A stretch of 64,000 nucleotides of DNA, from NCBI RefSeq assembly GCF_030463565.1, contig NC_134646.1:66977710-67041709 (forward strand), read 5' to 3'. Positions 24,346-36,900 of the stretch are shown here, piece by piece. Numbering within the stretch: position 1 is the stretch's first letter; every line of letters begins with the position of its first letter. Both the position numbers and the translations under genes were made by a program. This DNA is from Pelecanus crispus (Eukaryota; Chordata; Aves; Pelecaniformes; Pelecanidae). The notes below the pieces were generated by a model, which searched no databases, was not told the origin of the DNA, and was given only the letters and a program-made list of their open reading frames with translations.

Positions 24346-27300
24346 CCCGCGCAAGCAGCTGGGATTGCAGAAGGGCTGGTGCCTGCTGTGAAAGGCAGGC
24401 AGCCGTAGGAAGAAGACTCCTTTGAAGCCCCCAGAGGAAGAAAACGGTTCGGAACGCGGACAATGAAATCCCGCTTGAAGCGGTTCCTTTATCTAAAGTT
24501 AGTTTCATTCCGGAGCGAAACGGTTCCGTGAAAGAATGGCATCGTCAGATGATAGGTTCCCTCACATTTCCTTTCAGGAGAGCAAGCCCGTATCACAATG
24601 GAAGCAGGACGAATTACTGGCAAATCCAGAGTTGATCTATTCTAAATACCAGCGCTGAACTGTATCTAAGGGAGAACGGGAGAGAGAATTCAGGATGCGG
24701 AAGGTCTATTTATAGAAGGACTATGTAAACTGTAGGATATATGCACAAAGTTGAATTAAATATGCATGATTAGGAAAGGAGTTTAGAAGGAGAAGGTGTA
24801 ATCATTATATAGCGTTACAACGGGAACAGATGAGCATGCAAGGCTTTCCAGGGTGAAGATGAGAAGAATTTTTTAAGATACATATTCTTTCTGGTGCTCA
24901 AGGCTCCTTTCTATTTTCGTCTTTTGCGTGTTACGTTAGCATTTACATCAGTCAAATTCACCAGCTGAGGATTAGCGGTAGATGTTAGTCTGAATATGAA
25001 ATCAAAATGAATGTGGGATTTTGCTGCAAACAGATTTTTCTTACAAGTTTAACACTTAAAAAGGCAGAGTTGGCTTAAATTTGACAGGCAGCCATATTCG
25101 TGTGTGTTTGTTTTTACCTGAATTGCATCCAAAAAAAAAAAAAAAAAAAAAAAAGCTTGCAAACCATTTTCTTCTTGCTAAATATAGCAACGTAGCTGAA
25201 ATAGAATTTGTTTTGTATACTCTGTTGAAAACAAAACAGCAAACAAAAACTTTAAAACAAAGTGCTGAGATGAGAAGATGGGTTGACTACTGCAAGAATA
25301 GTTTTTTATTCCTAGATCAATATGATGCACTCTTAACATCTGGTATGAGGTAAAAGGATCCCTTGTATAATATCGATAGCGGTTCAGCCATAGCTTACTG
25401 AAAGAATCTTTTCCTGGCATCTCAAGACTTTAATGAGAGTATAAGTAATCAAAACAAGGCTTAATAATGGAACCAGTCAGGTTAAAGGGAACAGTGATTT
25501 CTTCTAGAAGCATCATATAGTATCTGACAGTTTTGAAAGCAGAGACAGGACATTGGCTTTATAATTCAGGAAGGCTGAGAGATGCGTTTCAACTTTTATA
25601 TTTTTGATGCGTTATTGCAGTTCATTCTTAAGCACAAGATTATATGCGTGATTTGTTGGTAATATTCTTGGAAGGAGCTTGTCCATTGCATATTAAATTC
25701 CAAAGTGCATCACAGAAAAGCTTGTATCGGAAAAATGATACCTAGAAACTTTATGAAGACTGTTTCGAATCCATTTCTGAGACAGTCTTCCAGAAAATAA
25801 GGCTCTATGATAGTTATAAATAAGACTTTGCACTACTAAGGAGAACTCCAAAAAGATTGACTGTTCTCCTGAAGTTTGCTATCTTTTTTTACAGTTATTT
25901 TAGTACGGGGACTTAACCGTTATGCTAAATTCTAGACTAGGCAAACTTGTAGACTTAAATCCTAAGAACTGTGAATTGTGGTTGCATAAACTTACCTGTG
26001 TTCTCTTGCCAATGCGTGTAAACCTGAGGCGAAGGAATATCCAGCAGATTTCCTGTTGATTCATTTTGTGATCTGCATTTTTAGACTGTCAATAAACATT
26101 CTACTTTTAGTTCTTTACTTTGTGTGAATATGTGTTCGCTGGAAAATTCCCGAGTGTATCTTCTGGCTTACTGAAATTCTCTTTACATCTATTTCTTAAT
26201 TAGTAGTCATCAGGAAAGAACAGCTATTTCCAAGTACTGCAAAGGGGGTATTCAGCCTTGCAAGAGCAGTAATATTCTTGGGCATAACCTGTCCATGCTG
26301 AACTGGCAGCATTATTTGTATTAATTATTTTTCACTCTCCAGTCCAGAGCTGGATACGTTGTTGTGTTACTAATCTACATGGTTGGGAAGTGCTTGAAAA
26401 TAATTTGAAATGTAGTTCCTGAATGAAATCCTATGACTAAGGCATAAATCTGGATACTTATTTTAATTCAACCTCAAGAAAATCCCTGCAGTATAGAAGT
26501 AAAATGAGCGTATGCTGCCAGATTACTGCCATTGTTTCAGAGATTTTTCCCTGCAACACTCAGCTGAGGGCTTGTTACCTGGCACCGTCTCTCTGTCCTG
26601 CGTTTTCAAACATGGCAGTAGTTACGCAGCATCCTTTCACAGAATGTATTCTGTGGATATGAGCAAGTCAGTGAAAGATTAAGCTAAGAGCCAGCTTTGT
26701 GGCTTGGCACTTCGTCTTCATGTATGCAGGGACAAAAGCACCCCAATGCATTCAGAGCTTTCTGCCAGTATTTTTGGGGTGCCGGACTGAATGTAGTATA
26801 TTGCTTTTACATATTTTCTTCTTTTAGCTAGAGTAGGTCCAATGGCCATTTCTATTTTGGTCCATAGCCAGTGAGACTGTTTGACTTGTGTTTCCATGGT
26901 ATCTGGTTTTTGGTTTTTTTTTTATTTTATTTTATTTTTTTTTTTTTAAATTTGAATAGTAGAACTCAGTCTATGCAGATTTAGAAGTATGTTAGATGAG
27001 TTTGTGTTAATGCACTGCACATGTATAGCGTATACTAAGTACGTGTGTGTATGAGGATGTTGAATGAGAGATACTATATCCATCTCTGCAAAAGACTGGG
27101 CAGTGCACTTTGTGATTTTTGTAGACCTTTTTCTTTAACAGAAAAAGACTCAGTCGATAGTTGTACATTATTTGGCTGTGAAAACCAATGGAATAAAACC
27201 ATTCAACTTCAGTTATATTTTAGCAAAGTCTGTAACATCTCTGCAAATTAAAAGGACACTGTCAAAACTAAATTAGTTAAGAAAAAGCAGCAATCCTGGT

Positions 27301-29146
27301 TCAGTATTAACAGAACAGATTTGTTAATTAAAAAAAAAAAGTTAATCCTGGATTTGAAATTTTCCCGACTTTTCTATATCCAAGTGGTGTTGTATGCTGG
27401 TGTATAAAGCTGGGAAAACGGAACACTGTAAAAATGAAAGTGAAACGCAAGACACCTATTTTCTTGGCATCCCAGCAAAAGACAAATGATAGGATAGTGG
27501 GGAAGATGTAGTTTAATAAAACAGGTAATAGACTTTAAAAAAAATGTTCTTAAACATGATTGTCTCTCTTTCAGAGATTAATGCCTTAATTGGACGTTTG
27601 ACACAGTAACTTTGAAGACTTTCAGTGACTGGTAGTGAATGCTACCGTTTGTTTTCAAGGGTTGTCAGTGCCATTGCGTAGCATTTAGAGAGTAGATTTC
27701 AAAACATATTTTCTATCCACTTCCTGTGGTGTTATTCTGAGTGTTGTTTGATAAACCCATCCACAGGCTGGATGAAAACCCAGTGTATTCTGATGGCGGT
27801 CTCATCTGGCCAAACCCCCACAGTTTAAACTGGGTACAAACCATTTCCTCATGCCCCAGAGCAAACCAGCTAAATAGTGGTACAGTAGAGCACAATAACG
27901 CGATTTTAAAGCACGTGCAGAAAATGGGCAAGATGTTATTTTCATATCTTGGTTTAGAAGAAAAGCTTATGTGCAAATTGTAAGCTACAGTTATGGCTGT
28001 GATGAACTAATGCATTTTAGTGCTTTATACGTAAGACGGGATTTTCAAAAATACGGTTGTGTTCAGGAGAAAATGTCAGTAGTTCTAGCAATGGGTTCTG
28101 CAGGAAGAGGGCAGGGAGTTCTTAGCTGGTCAAATGTTCGTGTGGTCTAAGCAGAAATGTAAAAGTGCAGGGTTTGCATTGGAATGAGAATGGGGTCATC
28201 CACCCTTTGTACTCATCATCAGGGAAGCAGAACCTTCTTCCAGAGAGACCATAGGAAATCAATGAGTACACTTTGCTGGTGTAGAGATAAATGTGTACTG
28301 CAGAAGGGTATTAAATATAAAAGGGCAGCAGTAAAATGATTTACTACGTGAAGCAGTGGGACTTTCTTTTGGTCACCTAAAAGGCAATTTTCAATTTTTG
28401 ATAACATAATTGTATTTTTTAAATACTAGTAACTTTAAAAAGCTGGCAAATAAACTATTTTACAGGGATTGGAGGTGTATAATGTAAGCTAAGAAGAGAG
28501 GCTTGTTTACAAATGGCAGCTTATTTACAAATATGTACATGTTTTTGAACATATTATCTGGCATTTATCATTTAGGTTGTAATCATCTGATCTGACTTAC
28601 CAAAAGTTAATGGGTTTTTTAATGTTTTTTCCTGAGGCAGTGTGGATGCTTGCGATCCAGTTTGTCTCGCCGTGACCAGAAGGTATCACTGAGGGATACC
28701 AGCACAACGGATGCACATAGGAGAGAACCTGACGTACATTTAGGTGTAGAGGCTTAATGAAATGTGGAAGAGCAGGTGCACAGTCCTAACGTGTTGGTCG
28801 TTTTTTTGTTTCCTCTCATGTGTCTGTTTGCTTTTGTGAACCCATCTCCTTGTACATTTAAAACCTACAGGACTGTAAAATTGCTAAAAAGGATGGAGAA
28901 CCAATACTTTTATGATATTTTTTTGTCTTAGACTCTATGTTCTCTGCAAGTGGCAATTGAGATTCCCCTTCTGCTAAGTAGCTGTGTGTTATTGTCTAGT
29001 CTAAAGGTAAAATTAAGGTGAAGAGAGATTAATAGCAGAGTGACCCTTGCTCTGGATATGGCACTTGTGACACTGTGGTCCTAATTTTGGAAGGAGAAAT
29101 TGGGCACTCTCAGTTCCATATGAACGCACTGGGACCTGAAGTGACA
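24346..29146. other. Intronic or intergenic block, few repeats
   Basis: AT-rich sequence directly downstream of the CpG island. It includes A24 at 25131-25154 and a T-rich low-complexity tract at about 26918-26948. No gene, RNA or dispersed repeat was recognised. Confidence 0.5.
25131..25154. repeat. Poly-A run, 24 bp
   Basis: Twenty-four consecutive A, with no retroposon body recognised upstream. It is therefore classed as simple low-complexity sequence. Confidence 0.9.
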
Positions 29147-29153
29147 AGAGGTG

Positions 29154-29496
29154 TGTCTACACTAGTGCTTTTCTCAGGAGCAGGAGTGTGCTGCGTTCAT
29201 CCCGACTCTGCTGTGCTTTGGTTAGTGGTGTAGATAGGTCTTGTTGCAAAAAGGAACGGAATTCCTTTTGGATAGAACTGAACTGGGAGGTGTTTTCCCT
29301 AGTGCATTTAGAGCTACAGATTGACATTCAACTAATGACATGAGACCAGAGCTAGGATGAAGTTAAATAATCAAACAAACCACACCCTGAAGTGCGGGGT
29401 GCGAAGCACGTAGTGTAGACATCAGATCCTCAGCACCAGCTGTCTGGCTCTTCCAGTCTTACCGTTCTGTACGGCTTGGTTGTGTAGACAGCCTCC
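29154..29496. mobile_element. MITE-like inverted-repeat element
   Basis: TGTCTACACTAGTGCTT at 29154-29170 recurs inverted as GAAGCACGTAGTGTAGACA (29403-29421). A further inverted copy of the core lies at 29480-29495 (TTGTGTAGACAGCC). A third variant (GGTGTAGATAGG) lies near 29228. The GTGTCTACAC core is typical of short non-autonomous DNA transposons seen in reptile and bird genomes. No convincing target duplication was found, so the outer ends (29421 or 29496) are uncertain. Confidence 0.5.
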
Positions 29497-29499
29497 GCA

Positions 29500-32160
29500 C
29501 ACAGTTCAGTTTACCTAGCAGGCAGTGCGTGAAAGCTCACATTTGGGAGGCTGGTTGGAGACTCGTGGGTAGAACGGTCACCTGACAGGCATCCGTATGT
29601 TGCAATCATAAGACCATTATTCTTTCCCTCAAAAAGGGGTAGTTTGTGTTGGCACGAAGAGGAAAGGTTTGTTTGATCACTTGTAATATGACACATGGGC
29701 GAGTAAGAGGCACTGGTGCTTTGGCTCACAAAAGCCCTCCACGTTTTTAACCCATTTCAGTATTTGCAAGAGCAATTTAGTTCCTAATGTTAACAATGAG
29801 TGATTATGATTCTGTACTTCCGTTTACAGCATAAATTAGCATTTTGTTTCCCATTACAGCTTTTGAATGAGGAATTATAATGTATAATTTGCTGCAAATA
29901 GATGTTATCATCTCTTTGGATGTGAACAACCACATAAACTTGAGCAAATGATAAAAATGGAATCAATTACTTCTCAAATGGAAGTAGTTTACAAACCTTC
30001 ACATGCAAAATGGCAATAGTAGCTGGTTATTGTAACAAATAATTAGTTTTTTTTAAAACAACATTTATTGAATTCCATTGACAATTTAGTAATTGTTTAT
30101 AGAATATTTAACCATCCTCCTCGCAAATACATGCCACAAAATATATGCATTTTTTTAAACTGCAGATTGCCTCCATAGTCCTTGTGTGAAGCTTTTACTC
30201 ATGTATATTCACCTGTACAAATGTTCCAGAAGACGAGCACTGAGCCACAAATCACACTGATGATGATGATGATTAGAGAGCTTCACAGTATTCTGGAATT
30301 AGTAGATCAAGATTGAAATTGTAGAGGGGAGAAGAATGAAGAGTATGTGTTGTAGGCTGTATCCAAAGCGTGCTGAAAGTGATGTGAATTTTTCTGCCAC
30401 TTTTGAACATATGATCTAGGTCCTGGTTATTAGAAGGCTAAAGAAGAGGAAGACGCGTTATTATAGTTGCTTGAACGAGTGAATGCTGTAAGTCTCTACT
30501 GGGGGGGAAGGTAATATCATGTACTTTAATGAATTTACTGGTTTGAATTTCACGAAACAAGTTTTCCCTGTCAGTTGCTACAGTATATTTCTGTATTACA
30601 CAGAGTTATTCATGCTTGGAGAAATACCAGTCCACAGCCAAAATGAACATGAGAAACAGCCCAGAATCCCCCTCATTCTCTTCCTCTTGCAGAGACTTGC
30701 TTCGTATCACTAAAGGACATAACCTAAGCATCATTTCTGACTCCTTCCTTTCAAGGAGGCTGTCTAAATTCTGATGATTTTCTACATACTGGTTTGCATG
30801 TATGTGTATTTCTGATCCTCTAAAGCTCTGACCATAAAGCCACCACCTACATCACCTCCTGTCAGCCTGAATTCACCAGCCTTTTTCTCACAGTCTTCCC
30901 TGGTAACCCCATTGCATCCATCCATTCTGTATGCAACATAAGCCCTGGTTGAACATACTGTCTTGATTGCCCCCACCTTCTGTCTTACCCTTACTTAAAA
31001 ATACAAATCAAAGTCCATACTTTGCCTCATTTAGTGCTTTAGATTTTAGACTTCTTGTCCTTTTAAAGCCTTTGCATAGTTTAGCTTTTCCCTGTGTACT
31101 GTTACCACCACCTTTTTCTGTTACGACTGATGCTAGATTTGATGCTTGCTGGGTTGCTTCTCCTAACCAGCACTTCTTTTGCTGTCCTTGCACTTTCCCC
31201 TTTTACTTGGTGAAGTCATGAGCCCGTTGAGGAAGACCATGTAAGCTTTCCTCTAGCTGGTCTCTTGAAAGCCATTGTTGCCTAATTCTTAAAAATGGAT
31301 AAACTTATTTTGTGCTTGGAAGACGATGGAACAAGCTGACCAAAAGCCACTCATCACCCTGACTGCTGCATTTCGCTGTGTTTGTCTGTTGCTTGTTTCT
31401 TTAGGTTGGTATCTGCTGCCATACTTTGATCAGTCTGTAGATCAGATAAACAACAGCTTTTTGTTCTTCTAATAATTAAAAAAAACCTAATGATGTCTTT
31501 TCTCATTTGCTCCACTCTAACAAACATTACAAGTGAAGTAATTAAGGGGGAGAAAAAAAGAATGATAAAATGAGAATAGCGTAACTTGCAATTCAGGGTA
31601 CTGTATTCAGCCTTAGAGCCTTCTTTTGGAGGCCATGGAGCTCATTGCTTAGGATGGAGCTTTCTTGTAATTTTATTTTTGAGGCAGCTGTTGGTTGTGA
31701 AAATTTACTTGTTTTCCCATTTTGACTGTGTGTGTGTTTGTGGTGGGTTGTTTTTTTTTTTTTTTTTTTAACTTTCTGAACAAACTATCTTGGACTGGGG
31801 CAGGAGGTGAATGTTACGACACCGCATATTTGCAGTGAGGCTTTTTGAAGCTTAGAATGGTTGTCTGTTGTAGTAATGATTCCTGAAGGGCTGTTGGAAC
31901 CTGGTTTTAGAAATGTGTGCATGGCTTCATAAAACGTTTCCACAGTCGTCATGGGGTCCCTGGACTGACAATTTACAATGTCAGAGGTGTACTTGGGTTG
32001 TAAAAACTCACTCCAACAAGATAACTCACTTCAAGCATTTGTTTTCATTTTTTTTTCTTGAGTCAAACAGCATATTGTGACTTGATGTGTCTGCTAAACT
32101 TCGACTTTTTATTCATGAAGCTTATTATTATAGCTGTCTGCTACCTCTATATGCTCATAG
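29500..32160. other. Intronic block, no gene recognised
   Basis: AT-rich sequence with a short TGA trinucleotide run (30258-30274), T19 at about 31751-31769 and a pyrimidine-rich stretch at 30,750-31,230. Nothing coding was recognised. Confidence 0.5.
30258..30274. repeat. (TGA)n microsatellite
   Basis: About five TGA units (CTGATGATGATGATGAT). It is a short, simple repeat. Confidence 0.8.
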
Positions 32161-32164
32161 TTTG

Positions 32165-32276
32165 CTTAGGCCTTGATCCAGCAGACCACTTAATTGCTCA
32201 ACTGTAAACACTTGAAATCAAGGGAACTGCTTACAGGTTTAAAATGAGCGTGTGGTGTGTTGGATTGGGGCCTTAG
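32165..32276. mobile_element. Short palindromic DNA transposon (MITE)
   Basis: Imperfect terminal inverted repeats GGCCTTGATCCAGCA (32169-32183) and TGTTGGATTGGGGCC (32258-32272) enclose a body of about 100 bp. The body contains CACTTAATTGCTCAACTGTA. The direct repeat CTTAG flanks both ends (32165-32169 and 32272-32276), partly overlapping the ends. The sequence follows the abundant amniote palindromic element that begins GGCCTGATCCAGCAAAGCAC and ends as its near-complement. It is a very old non-autonomous copy. Confidence 0.65.
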
Positions 32277-32279
32277 ACA

Positions 32280-35200
32280 GCTGTATCTTAAGGACAGAGA
32301 ACTTGGCTTCCTTCTTTTTTGTCAAGTACTTGCCATGCTTCCAGTACATGAGAAGTATTGATGGTAATTATGGCAGTGGGAGCAAGAAAGCAATGGGGAG
32401 ATCAAGGAGACCTGGTAACGTTTACAGTACTGTTCATTGGCAGTTCAGTCTCTTTCTTTGTTAAATGGATTTGCAAACAAAAGATGATTCCTCTTCCTCT
32501 CCAAGCAAAAGCCTTGTGATGAAATGAATAGGTAGTGCATTAAAATGCAAAATTATGTGCAGTGACAGAGAGCCATGCATGAAAGATACTTAAGGACAGG
32601 AAACTCCTTTTGGATCATAAGCAAGGTTTAAAAAAAGAAATAAGGAAAAAAAAGATGGGTGAAAATGTGTAATGGTAAAAAAAAAAAAAAGATTCTAAGT
32701 AGGACATGCACACACTTAAATATTTAAGCCATGTGAAACAATGAGTAAATGAACTACTGACCAAATAAATTAGCAAAACAAAAGTAAGGTTGCACTTCTG
32801 GCCTTTTTTATTTTCATCCAAAAGACTGTTAATTGCTGGAGGATTAAAATAATTCATATTCAAGGATAGAAAGTGATAACAGTGTGCAGAAGCTTGGATG
32901 CTCGAGCTATACAAGAAACAGTGAAAGGAATACTTTTCTCTTTGTGTGATGTCAAAGCCAAAAGAATGGGGGGAAAAAAGGGAGGGGGTTGTGGCTCTTT
33001 GATGTCACTTTCAGAATAAAAATAATGCTGTAAAAGAAATAGCATAATCTTCTTCTATTTATCTAAGTCCTTTTTTTTCTAAAGAGTTAGGGCAGCATTG
33101 TTAATTGATTTTTCTGACACTCATAATAACAGTTGTATTAAAAAGAATTTACAAAGGATTTTTTTTTTTCCAGAAGCTGAGCCCTGCAGAATCTGTTGTA
33201 GAAAAGTGGGTAGAGAGTGGATTATTGTACATCACTGTTCTCACATAATTATAATCTGCTTGATTGGTAAAATGCATGTTGTGCTTTTGCATTGTCCATT
33301 TTCAACCAGTGGTGTCTTTCCAATAAGATTTGCTGGTTTTGTAGTAATAGCATCAGGATATCTCATGTCCTTTCAGTATAAATAAAGGTTGTCCTAACAG
33401 CTGCTCAGATTGTGCTGGCATAGTATCTGTCTTTGCTGGAGTGCCAGTTTTTGGCTAGAGTATTTTAACACACTGGAGCTTTTCTCTGGTTACCAATGGT
33501 TGAATCATTTCCAGCTGTGAACACAGATGTGTGGCTTTTTTGGGAAGTAAAGTTAATTAGGGGAGGTTTATGAATTGGTTCTTTATTTTTTTTTTAACAT
33601 GGGGTTAGAGGATGCCTTTAGAAAATAAATAGTGTTTTTATGAGCATGAAGTTGGAGAGATTATCAACACACAGAGCGTTATGGGAAAATTTTGGGCATA
33701 CCCATGACAAAAAGAGCCTACCCATTGCCTCATTACCTCCTAAAACCGTGTTAAAAATGAAAAGAAGAAATACTTACTATTTAAATTGATAACTAATAAA
33801 GTTGAGACAAAACTGGGAAATAAAAGTGACTAGTTTATCTTAGTACATATTGTGTATTAATATTTCTATTTGGCCATTTTGTAAGGCAGCTCACAGTCTT
33901 TTCAAATCTGTATGGGCCAACATTTCACACACGTCTCATTAATTTTTTTGTTTTCTTCATCTTTGGCTTTTGTCTTTGAAAGGAATTCTCTAGGTGAAAA
34001 CTCTGGAAAATTATTTGCCATGTTTCAGACATTCTTTTCCCTTTTGTGTTTAGCATAACGATTTGGACCTTTAACATTGATGCCTGTCGATTTTTAAGTC
34101 TGCTGGTAGGCACAACGCAGTTGTTATGGAAAAGGGAACTTTTTGTGTGAAGAAACTCTGTTAGTTTTGTGATTTCTTTGTTACTTTTTTGTTCTTGATT
34201 GTTACATAAAATAAATGGTGAAGGATGACAAAAAAACTAGCAGCAACTTGTTTAATTTTTGTTACTCCTGTTGCAAATAAGTGTCATATGAAATGGAAAG
34301 CAATTCGTTAGAGCAACCTGAAAGGATGTTGTTCCTTGTGCACGCTGTGCGCATGCTAGGGCTGCACAGTGTATTGCATGCTAAAACCCCAGATGTACAG
34401 AAGTGTCTCTAGAATTATTACTAAACCTTCACGTCTAGATGGATTATAAACTCACTGAGCAGCATTCAACTTTTCTAAGACTACTACAACTGTAAGCTCC
34501 CAAAGCAAACAGAAAAAAGGTTGTTTACGTGTGTGTTTTGCATTTTTTTCCCCTCACGGGAAAAAAAAAGAGTATTTGGAAAGATCATGGAGAGACTGTT
34601 ATTAAAAAAATACTTGTGGAGATCGCAAACGTATGTATCCATGAAACCACTGAACTCTTAATTCTCCTATGAGTAAATTGAACTATCCTCTGAACCATAG
34701 GACATATTTGGTGCTTTGGATGCATTGCTTCTTAGAGAGTCCGACGAAAAGCTTTGCACGTTTGGAGGAATATGGTGCCTATCTGGGATTTGCAGAGAGT
34801 GAGGCGATGATGTACTTCTTAAAAGCATGGGAAGCTGGGCAGTGGTTTTGGGTGTTTTCTGTAAGGGGCATTGCCCGCTACTTAAGCAGAATGCTTGTCT
34901 GCCTTTGGATTAGTAGTTGCCCAGGGTGAAGAATGGATGGGCAGTGCTACTTGCAGTGCAAGTTTCTAAGGCCTTACCCTGTTAGGTTCCTAGTTTTGGA
35001 TATAATTTTGCCAGGTATTAACTGTATGAACGTTTTTTTGCCCCAGTTGTATGTCTCAAGCTAGGGTTTTGGGTTTTTTTTAATGCAGGTATCAGTAAAT
35101 GTGATTTTTACTGTCTTCAGGAATGCTATTAGATTAAAAAAAAAAGTGCAGAATTTCATACTATGATGTATAATTAAATCTTGTCACCAGGGAAGGCAGT

Positions 35201-36340
35201 ATAAAGTGTAGATCCTTTTTTTTTTTTAATAGAAGATTTGTTGTTTTCTTTTTTTTTTAGTGAAGGATTATTAACTATAAGACAAAAAGCAAACAAGAGA
35301 ATAAAAGGGCTGGCATATTGAGAAATATTTTAGAAAAATATTAATTCTTTTGTAGTTTAGAAGATGTAAAGCAAAGTGGCAGCAAAAGTCAGAGCTGTAT
35401 TTGATTAGAAATCAAAAGGTTATTAATAGTGCTGATTACTTCAGCTTAGTTATGTCTGCTCTAGTATTACTCTTATTTGTTTGCAGCACTAATCAAGCTC
35501 ACTGTAAGCCCTTATCTTTGACCAGCCAGAAGAAATCATAAAAGGAAATAATTGTTTGGTGAGAAAGACTTTGATAACAGCATGACTTGTGTGGGAGACA
35601 AGGAGATAACACTGTCTGAATGAAATGATATAACCAAGGTAGCTAAGGTGATAAATTCTTTAGTTGTATTGTCCTCAGCAGTAAAATATACAGCAAATTA
35701 AAGATCTCTTTTTAAGAATCATCTTAAGAACTGATGGTATTTGTAATTTGCATGTTTCACATTTGCATGTGTAGAGGAAAAGGAGGAGATTTGGTGTTGA
35801 GAATAATATGATTTTGTAAAGCCACAGATTTACCCACAGATTTTGACCAGGCGATTCAGCCATTAATTATTATCCAGTCATCTCTCTGTTGAATTGAAAA
35901 CTGTGGTTAGTGTTTGACTTTTCTTTGACCAAAATATTTTGCAAAATTTAAGTATTTAGCTGAAGGAAGACATCAAGTATTCCGGAAAGCTTTTGATACT
36001 TACTGTACTGGTTAACCATTCTTACTGTTTGCTTTCTTTAGAAAGCCCTGTTTTTCATTAGAGTTGTTCAGGATTAATTTTGTAGGCAGAGGTTCTCTTT
36101 GTGATGTCACCTGGTAGGTTGGGAAGCCCTTCAGTATCTTTTTGTTTCTCCCTCTGAAAAATACTTTTACTCAAGACACCGCTGTGTCTTCTTTTTGTTA
36201 AGCTAATCAGTGTGACCTCTTTAAGGCTTTTACTGGAGGACATTTTTTGTAGACTTCAAGTACACTTGCATAACTTTTCTCTTTTCCTTCCAATTTTTTT
36301 ATTTCCCTTTAGGAAAATCAGATGCCAGAAGCATGAGATG
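32280..36340. other. Intronic block, no gene recognised
   Basis: AT-rich sequence with several A and T runs (for example 32678-32691, 33168-33180, 35217-35230). No coding exon, RNA gene or identifiable transposon was recognised. Confidence 0.5.
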
Positions 36341-36344
36341 GTAT

Positions 36345-36900
36345 TTCAGTATTGGTCTGTCCAGTGCTCTCATTACTACAGAGAAGAATTCACTAATCTG
36401 CTTCTCTTTGTTTCATTCAAGGTTCAGATTAATTGGTTTTGCTGCAATATCACAATGAGAGTTCACACCGAGGAACTTGTGCATTTCAGTACTTGCTGTC
36501 TTAACTGAGTCATGATTATCCAGGATATAGTCTACCGTTCTGTACATATGTTACGTTTTCTGTTCATTGGTCTGCACCTTAGTACTTTGTTTTATCCAAA
36601 CATACTTTGTTAAATGAGCCTCTTTTAATCTTCATGACTTTTTGCCAATCTTGTTCCTGTCTACTAATTTTATCATCACTTTATCTGATGAAATGTTGAC
36701 TAGTGTGAAGCCTGGCACCAATCCTTGCGGAAACCCAGGAGAAACATCTGTGCTAATTCCTCATTGTATTTTGTAGTATCTCTCCTAGCCCCCTTTCAAT
36801 GCACTTTATATACTCTTATATAGTATCTTCTTAATTTTTGAATCTGAAAGTCATGCTATAATAAATCAGCTGCCTTGCAGAAAGTCTTCTACAGATGCGT
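36345..36900 (-). mobile_element. Decayed LINE-like relic, antisense
   Basis: The + strand contains AATTTTATCATCACTTTATC, then GTGTGAAGCCTGGCACCAAT, then CCTTGCGGAAACCC, and further on AAATCAGCTGCCTTGCAGAA plus AGTCTTCTACAGATGC. This is the order seen in antisense copies of old CR1/L3-type LINEs in amniotes: ...GGCACCAATCCCTGTGGGAC... then ...AAATGCCTT.CAGAAGTCTA.. . The family could not be fixed, and boundaries are approximate. Confidence 0.45.

Noticed and set aside
21575..24508. Very long open frames on both strands (up to 432 codons) across the CpG island
   Set aside because: They overlap in several frames at once and read as Pro/Arg/Ala/Gly runs. This is expected where GC-rich sequence lacks stop codons. 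Only the short exon with Kozak ATG and donor was kept.
25131..25154. Poly-A tail of a processed pseudogene
   Set aside because: The sequence upstream of A24 shows no recognisable mRNA-derived body or target duplication.
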